From the NCBI RefSeq assembly GCF_024323335.1, contig NC_066581.1:458015197-458079196 (forward strand): a stretch of DNA of 64,000 nt, in the 5' to 3' direction. A program made the position numbers and the translations under genes. How positions within the stretch are numbered: position 1 is the stretch's first letter; each line of letters opens with the position of its first letter. Below the pieces are notes generated by a model that was not told where the DNA came from, made no database searches, and saw nothing but the letters and a program-made list of their open reading frames with translations. Positions 59,074 through 64,000 of the stretch are shown here, piece after piece. This stretch comes from Lathyrus oleraceus (lineage: Eukaryota > Streptophyta > Magnoliopsida > Fabales > Fabaceae).

Positions 59074-59331
59074 TGTAACACCCCAAAATTTTCCCTCCTC
59101 ATTCATGCATTCATTTTTTTTGGTCATTTAACATTTCATATTGCATTTCATCATGTCAATCAGAATCAGATCCAAGAAGCTTGAATGTTATCCAGGACAC
59201 TTTGTGGGTTCTATCCGGGTGATCAGTCAACACAAGGGAAAGACTTGAGTTACTTCCAACAGGTCCAAATGGGGTCTATTCATCATTCAAATGTTAATCC
59301 TGAAGGAGCAAAAATCTATTCCTGAGTTGTC

Positions 59332-59420
59332 ATGCTCGCTAGGTGAGCAGACTGGTTCGCCTAGCGAATCTGAACTATCATGCTCGCTAAGCGGGCAGAT
59401 TCTTCGCTAGCCAAAGCGCA
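59332..59420 (+). other. GC-rich palindrome cluster 1 in D LTR
   Basis: Several short inverted repeats occur around a CGCTA core: GCTC...GAGC, TTCGC...GCGAA and CGCT...AGCG. They stand out in an AT-rich LTR and lie upstream of the TATA-like box. Confidence 0.55.
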
Positions 59421-59497
59421 CGTGTTTTCAAAATATAACAGAAAGTCATGGGCTTGAGTTGCCCTCATTTGAGCCCACCAAGCCACGAAAATCAGGT

Positions 59498-59504
59498 TAT
59501 AAAT
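59498..59504 (+). promoter_or_regulatory. TATA-like box in D LTR
   Basis: TATAAAT, 424 bases into the LTR and followed by CAGAACCC, similar to the setting in L (CAGAAACCC). Confidence 0.5.
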
Positions 59505-59900
59505 TCAGAACCCTAGGCTATTCCTATTACGCTGGCAAAGGAGAGAGCTACGAACTAATCTGCAGCAGCCTCCAGACAGCTCTGAAAAGTTCACTCTGAC
59601 TCACACACTTTTTCACCTCCATCTCACGCAAACCCTAACATTGCTTTGCAAACCCAGCCGTGCCATTCGATTTTAATCGATCTCTCCAATCAGGTTTTCC
59701 CTTATTCCCATTACTCTATGCTTTCAATTTGAATTCTCTGAATGTATGAGGTATCGTTAGGTTTTGCCCACGGGTTTAGATATGCATGAATGTATAAAAC
59801 AATACCTTGTTTGTTTAATCACCTAACGTCTGAAATGGAGACCACGGGGTTTAGGTTGCCGAGATCGTACTGTTATCCATGAAGAACCCAAAACCCGCAG

Positions 59901-59970
59901 GCATTCGCTGGTCGCTTCGCTGGGCGAGCCTGCAGCGAAGCTTCGCTAAGCGAAGCAGTAGCGAGCGTGA
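59901..59970 (+). other. GC-rich palindrome cluster 2 in D LTR
   Basis: It includes GCTTCGCTAAGCGAAGC, a seven-pair perfect inverted repeat around TAA, and TCGCTGGGCGA. It lies in the transcribed part, about 400 bases after the TATA-like box. Confidence 0.55.
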
Positions 59971-61459
59971 CAGTAATTGACCTTTTTCTGTTTGCTCTAA
60001 TCTATTTTGTGGTCGTCATGGCATGTTTTCTCCTGATTCCATCCTGTTACTCTAACCTGTTGTTGAGTTTTTTTTTTGTGAGGGCTCACATGACTCTTGA
60101 AGAGATAACTTGCTTGGTATTCCGCTTTATTTGTGGGATACCATTTGGAGATCTATTCCGATTACCTGTGCTGACTTGCTTTCTTTGATGGTGCTAGCTT
60201 GAGAGATCTCCAGGTTTCTTATTTCTTTAATTTCCGTTGCTTCGGATCTTTATCCGTGTGGTAGATCTCTTGATCCCTTTTGCATTTTTCAGCATTTTTA
60301 CCGCTTTCTTAGCTGGAAGACCTCGATAGGAGGCAATGTTTTTTGTGTGTGTTTACTTTCGTGCCCAAAGACCTCCCAGAAGAGGCACCAGTGCTAAAGA
60401 CCTCCATGAAGAGGCAATTGACGGATAAAAGGGATTAGTAGTCAATCCCCCGTTATTCAGTGCGTCGTTCTTTAAGATCACACTACGTGTCGATGCTTCA
60501 GAACAAAAGCCCAAGATCTTTTGTCCGGTCAGTCAGTGGATAGGGTTTCATCTTTCTGAACCCCCACGCCTTATCATGAGCTCACACTGTCCAGGGTTAA
60601 GAGCTATGAGGTCTTATCCTCATTACCCTTTTGATCTGCTCGCCCTGACGTTCAGTGTCAGTGGTTAAGAGCCCGTTCGATTACCCTTCCATGGCTTGTT
60701 TGTCGAGGTTGATATGACCCCTCTTAACTAAATCCCTATCCATGTGTGTCTGAGCCCCCTTGTTGGCATGTTTACTTTATGCATGTTTGTTTTGTATGGT
60801 GTGATCGTTTCCCCATAGGATTGCTAGGCTTCGTATAGTCTCTCGTTGCATGACAACTAGGGTAGCACTGTTCCTTCGTCTAGGACTGCCTTTTTGCATG
60901 AGCATCCCTAAAACCCAAAAAAAATTATTGATTTTTCTTCTCCTAAGAACACGTTTACTCCTTCTACTACAGGCGAGTAAGTCTCCAAAGGTCGAGCATC
61001 CGGTAGATTGCGTAGTAACGTCGTTCGTCCAAAACAAACTCGTAGTTAGCCGAACTACGTTTTGCTCTGATTCTCATTCCAGATGAGATACGTAGGCATA
61101 AGACGCGCCGTCTTATCGAGCACACATCCCCCTAACCCATAGGTAGCCGAGCTACGAAGACTCTGATTCTCATATTCAGATGGGATACGTATGCAGTGGA
61201 TGCGACATCCATGCGAGTCACTTTCTTTTGACCCCCCCTTTTAGTAAATAGTGCGTTAGATAAACCCACACCCTTTAGACAAGACCAACAAAAGTGGATC
61301 CCGTAGAGTACTACGGATGCGTAGGGGTGCTAATACCTTCCCTTCGCATAACCGACTCCCGAACCCAAGATTTGGTTGCGAGACCTTGTCTTTTCCTTTC
61401 GTTTTTCCAGGTTTACTTCGAGCGTTTCCTTTCCCTCCTTTGGGATAAATAACGCACGG

Positions 61460-61473
61460 TGGTGACTCTTCTG
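61460..61473 (+). other. PBS-like box in D U5
   Basis: TGGTGACTCTTCTG matches 12 of the first 14 PBS bases. The true PBS starts 53 bases downstream. Confidence 0.6.
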
Positions 61474-61512
61474 TCCTTCCCTTCTTCGTCGGTTGTGTTT
61501 TTTTACGACAGC

Positions 61513-61530
61513 TGGCGACTCTGCTGGGGA
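61513..61530 (+). promoter_or_regulatory. Primer binding site of D (tRNA-Arg)
   Basis: TGGCGACTCTGCTGGGGA lies two bases after the LTR and is identical in its core to those of B and C. Confidence 0.92.
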
Positions 61531-62377
61531 TACGGTTTCCCTAAGCGAGTCCCTCTTAGCTTTTGTAGGTTGCTTGTTTGTTGGGTGTTTATTTCTTTCG
61601 TACAGTTGTTTATTTTTCAGCACTTGTGTACATATCATCGTTGTGTCTGTTGGCTTTATTAGTTTGTTTGTTTGTGGGAGTGGAATGTTATGTGTGAGAT
61701 AGGCCCAATACACAGGCCTGAGTGCACTTAGGATTAGCGTGGTTTCACATGCCCTCACGTTTCGTCTCGGTCCGATGTTGGATTATGAAAACACAATTCA
61801 GAGGTGGATCTTTCTAGAGAATTCTGTGTTGTGGATCTCTTACAGTGCTAGAGCTATCTGGGAGAACCGTTAAGTCTGGTTGACCTTTAGGATGACCTTT
61901 ACCTTACTTTCATGGGAACTTGGCTGAGACACTCCTCTTATAGTGGTAATGCCAAACTGGAAACGGTAGACGTATTATTACTATTTGGCCTGAGAGTCCA
62001 TGATATCAATGTCTCTACCCTTTAGCCTCCGCATGTGAGCTGGGTGGGTTGTCTACAGGTGTGCAGGAACCCTTGACCTCATCATACCCTGATATCTGAT
62101 ACCTGGTACCTGATTCTCATAGTTCTATTTCCTGGATCCGAACTTCTGACACTAGTTTTATTTGTGGATCTGAACCTTTAAACCTGCATACCTGGACTGC
62201 CGACTTTTGAGGACTTCTTCACAGAGAACAGCCCGTGGTTCAGTATAGTTGGCCATAACCGGTCACATGTCCTTTGCATTGCATAACACCATCTGCATAT
62301 TTGCATCCAACATCTCATGCTTATTCATTTGCAGGGTATTCCCTTTCTCGGTTTGGTTTGGCTGATCTGTGCTTATT
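61531..62377 (+). other. D 5' leader
   Basis: About 0.85 kb, non-coding. No strong repeat or hairpin array was seen. A few direct repeats of GGATCTGAAC occur near 62130-62180. Confidence 0.6.
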
Positions 62378-64000
62378 ATGGAGGCTCCCAGGAAGAGTAA
62401 TGTGACCTATCATTTCTTCGATACTAAGATCGGCCCATTGCGTCAGATAAAAGCTTTGATTACTCCTGACCATGTGGGTTTATTCCGGGATACTTATGGC
62501 AACATCTTGCCTATGGTTGAAGACTTGGATGCTTCTCAGAGGAGTTTGATACATACTTGCTTGCAGTTTTATGATCCTCAGTTGCGTTGCTTCACTTTTC
62601 AGGATTTCCAGTTGGCTCCTTTATTGGAAGAGTATGCTATGATCTTGGGTGTTCCTCTACAGCATTGTGTCCCTTTCAACTCCGATATACCTCCTCCAGA
62701 GCATAAGGATATTGCTAAGGCTCTTCATCTGGAAGTGTTTGTTGTGAAGGAAAATCTCTCTTCTAAGGGAGGTCTGTCTGGTTTTCATCTGGATTTTGTG
62801 GTAGGCAAAGCCGAAGAGTGTGCTGCTCAAGGCAATTGGGAGGTTGTGTGTGCTCTGTTAGCATTGAGTGTCTATGGTATTATGCTATTCGCCGATGAAC
62901 CGAAGTTCGTGAGTATGAGTGTTATTCATATCTTTCTGCTAAAGAACCCGGTTCCCACTCTTCTGGGTGATTTCTAATTTTCGATGCATAATAAGAATGA
63001 AAAGAGACGAGGGAGATTTGTCAGATGTTGCGCACCATTGTTCCATAAGTGGCTCGTGGGGAACTTGCCAAATGACGATGCTTTTCTGAATCCGCATCAA
63101 GCCAGGAATTAGGCTAGAAGGTTGGTTGTCTTTACTGCTAAAGACATCAGATGGTGTAATCAGAATACCAAGGGTGGCAATTTTGTGGTTAGCTGTGGGA
63201 AATACCCTAATGTGCCATTATTGGGTATGAAGGGTTGTATCAACTATAACCTGATTCTTTTGAGAAGACAATTAGGGTATGCCTTGACTCACGCTGCTAA
63301 GGATCAAGATCTTGTGGAATCTTTCTACTTCCCAGTGCAAGATAATCTAGAATTGGTTAAGCAAGCTGCTGGAGCTTGGAGGAATATTCATACTAAAGGT
63401 GCTACTGTCTATGGAAAATGTAACAACATCTCTTCTTCCCAGTATGATAGTTGGTTGCGAGAAAGAGCTCGGATTACTCTTCTACCTTTCTCCATGGGAG
63501 AACCATCTGATCCGGTTATTGTTGAGTCTGCCAGCATGGTTGAGTACAATAGTTTGAAGCCAGAAAAGGGAAAAGCCGATAAGCTGAATGCGAAGCTGAG
63601 CGAAGGCCTCAGGAAAACTCTGTTTGCTAAGAAAGAAGTTGAGAGAGAAGTTCAAAGATTGAATGAGCTGCAAAGACAAAGCAATGAGAGGATTGCTGAA
63701 GATGCTGATTATATCCGTAAAGTCTGTTCAGGTGAAGATATACTGAAGAAAGCTTGCAAGGCCTGCTAAGGAGCAGTTAGGAAGAGCTGAATATAGGCTT
63801 ATGGAGCGCCAGCAAAGGTGGGAAGAATTGTCTGATCGCCGGAGACAGGTTGAGATAGAAATCAGAGAAGAAAATGAGCGGTTGAAGAGTAGGGAGAATG
63901 AGCAGCATGAAGCACTTCAATTGGCTGAACAAGAGATCGTCGAACTAAAGATTCGAGCAGGGGTCAAGAGAACAAAAGAACAAGACAAGTACAGAAAAAT
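62378..64000 (+). pseudogene. Element D: ORF1, broken, runs off window
   Basis: A homolog of the ORF1 of B and C; function unknown. It starts MEAPRKSNVTYHFF at 62378. The core motifs LQFYDPQLRCFTFQDFQL, NPVPTLLGD and GCINYN..LLRRQLGY are present, followed by a long Glu/Lys/Gln-rich coiled coil. Stops in frame lie at 62975-62977 and 63110-63112. The frame closes at 63767, and the coiled coil continues in another frame (EQLGRAEYRLMERQ onward) to the window end, which implies a frameshift shortly before 63769. The coiled coil is longer than in B. Confidence 0.85.

Larger units (their letters stand above)
59074..61510 (+). repeat. Element D: 5' LTR
   Basis: An LTR of 2,437 bp from TGTAACACCCC to TTACGACA, the shortest of the four families. 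It has a TATA-like box at 59498, two GC-rich palindrome clusters (59332-59420 and 59901-59970), a block shared with the L LTR (60300-60740, including GGCAATTGACGGATAAAAGG) and a terminal GGATAAATAA box with a PBS-like sequence at 61460. Its frames are not genes. Confidence 0.88.
59074..64000 (+). mobile_element. Element D: 5' part of an Ogre
   Basis: An Ogre element in plus orientation inserted into A just after its protease. The window contains its 5' LTR (59074-61510), PBS, leader and most of ORF1. The remainder is to the right. Its ORF1 has two stops and a frameshift, so it is a defective copy. Confidence 0.88.

Overview
The window is plant nuclear DNA made entirely of nested LTR retrotransposons of the Ogre type (Ty3/gypsy superfamily, Tat lineage). 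I find no host gene, tRNA, rRNA or other cellular gene. The diagnostic traits are: very long LTRs (2.4 to 7.5 kb); a primer binding site matching the 3' end of tRNA-Arg; an extra ORF1 upstream of gag; one gag-protease frame joined to reverse transcriptase/RNase H/integrase through a short spliceable intron; and a very long repeat-rich 3' untranslated region. Such giant elements are most abundant in Fabeae legumes (pea, vetch, faba bean, grass pea), so I infer a legume of that tribe; the species cannot be named from this sequence.

Layout. Element L (+) contributes the end of its 3' UTR (1-1495) and a complete 3' LTR (1496-4871). L sits in the gag of an older element A (+), whose gag-pro is seen at 4872-6066 and resumes at 57572-59073. 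Element C (minus strand, 6067-57566) split A's frame and left target duplication CCAGT on both sides; removing C restores one continuous A reading frame. Element B (+, 7605-37047, 29,443 bp) inserted into C's 3' LTR with target duplication CTTAT. Element D (+, 59074 to beyond the window) inserted into A just after its gag-pro. A is therefore the oldest. L, C and D came later in unknown order. B is the youngest: its two 7.5 kb LTRs differ by only about three bases.

Coding state. B has intact gag-pro and intact RT-RH-INT frames that join in frame when a 280-bp intron is removed, but its ORF1 carries a one-base deletion. C has an intact pol frame, but stops and a frameshift in gag-pro and ORF1. 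A and D carry several stops. ORF1 has no assigned function; gag forms the particle; protease, RT, the RNase H domains and integrase copy and insert the element.

The most unusual signal is in the non-coding parts. The repeats in the LTR, the leader and the 3' UTR are largely arrays of short hairpins. Within an array the loop or flank is constant, while the stem changes from copy to copy with both arms changing together. This holds in two divergent element families (B/L and C) that share little primary sequence there. It points to selection on RNA or single-strand structure, and I know of no description of it. PBS-like sequences inside U5, and PBS-complementary motifs through the 3' UTR, are further signals worth testing.
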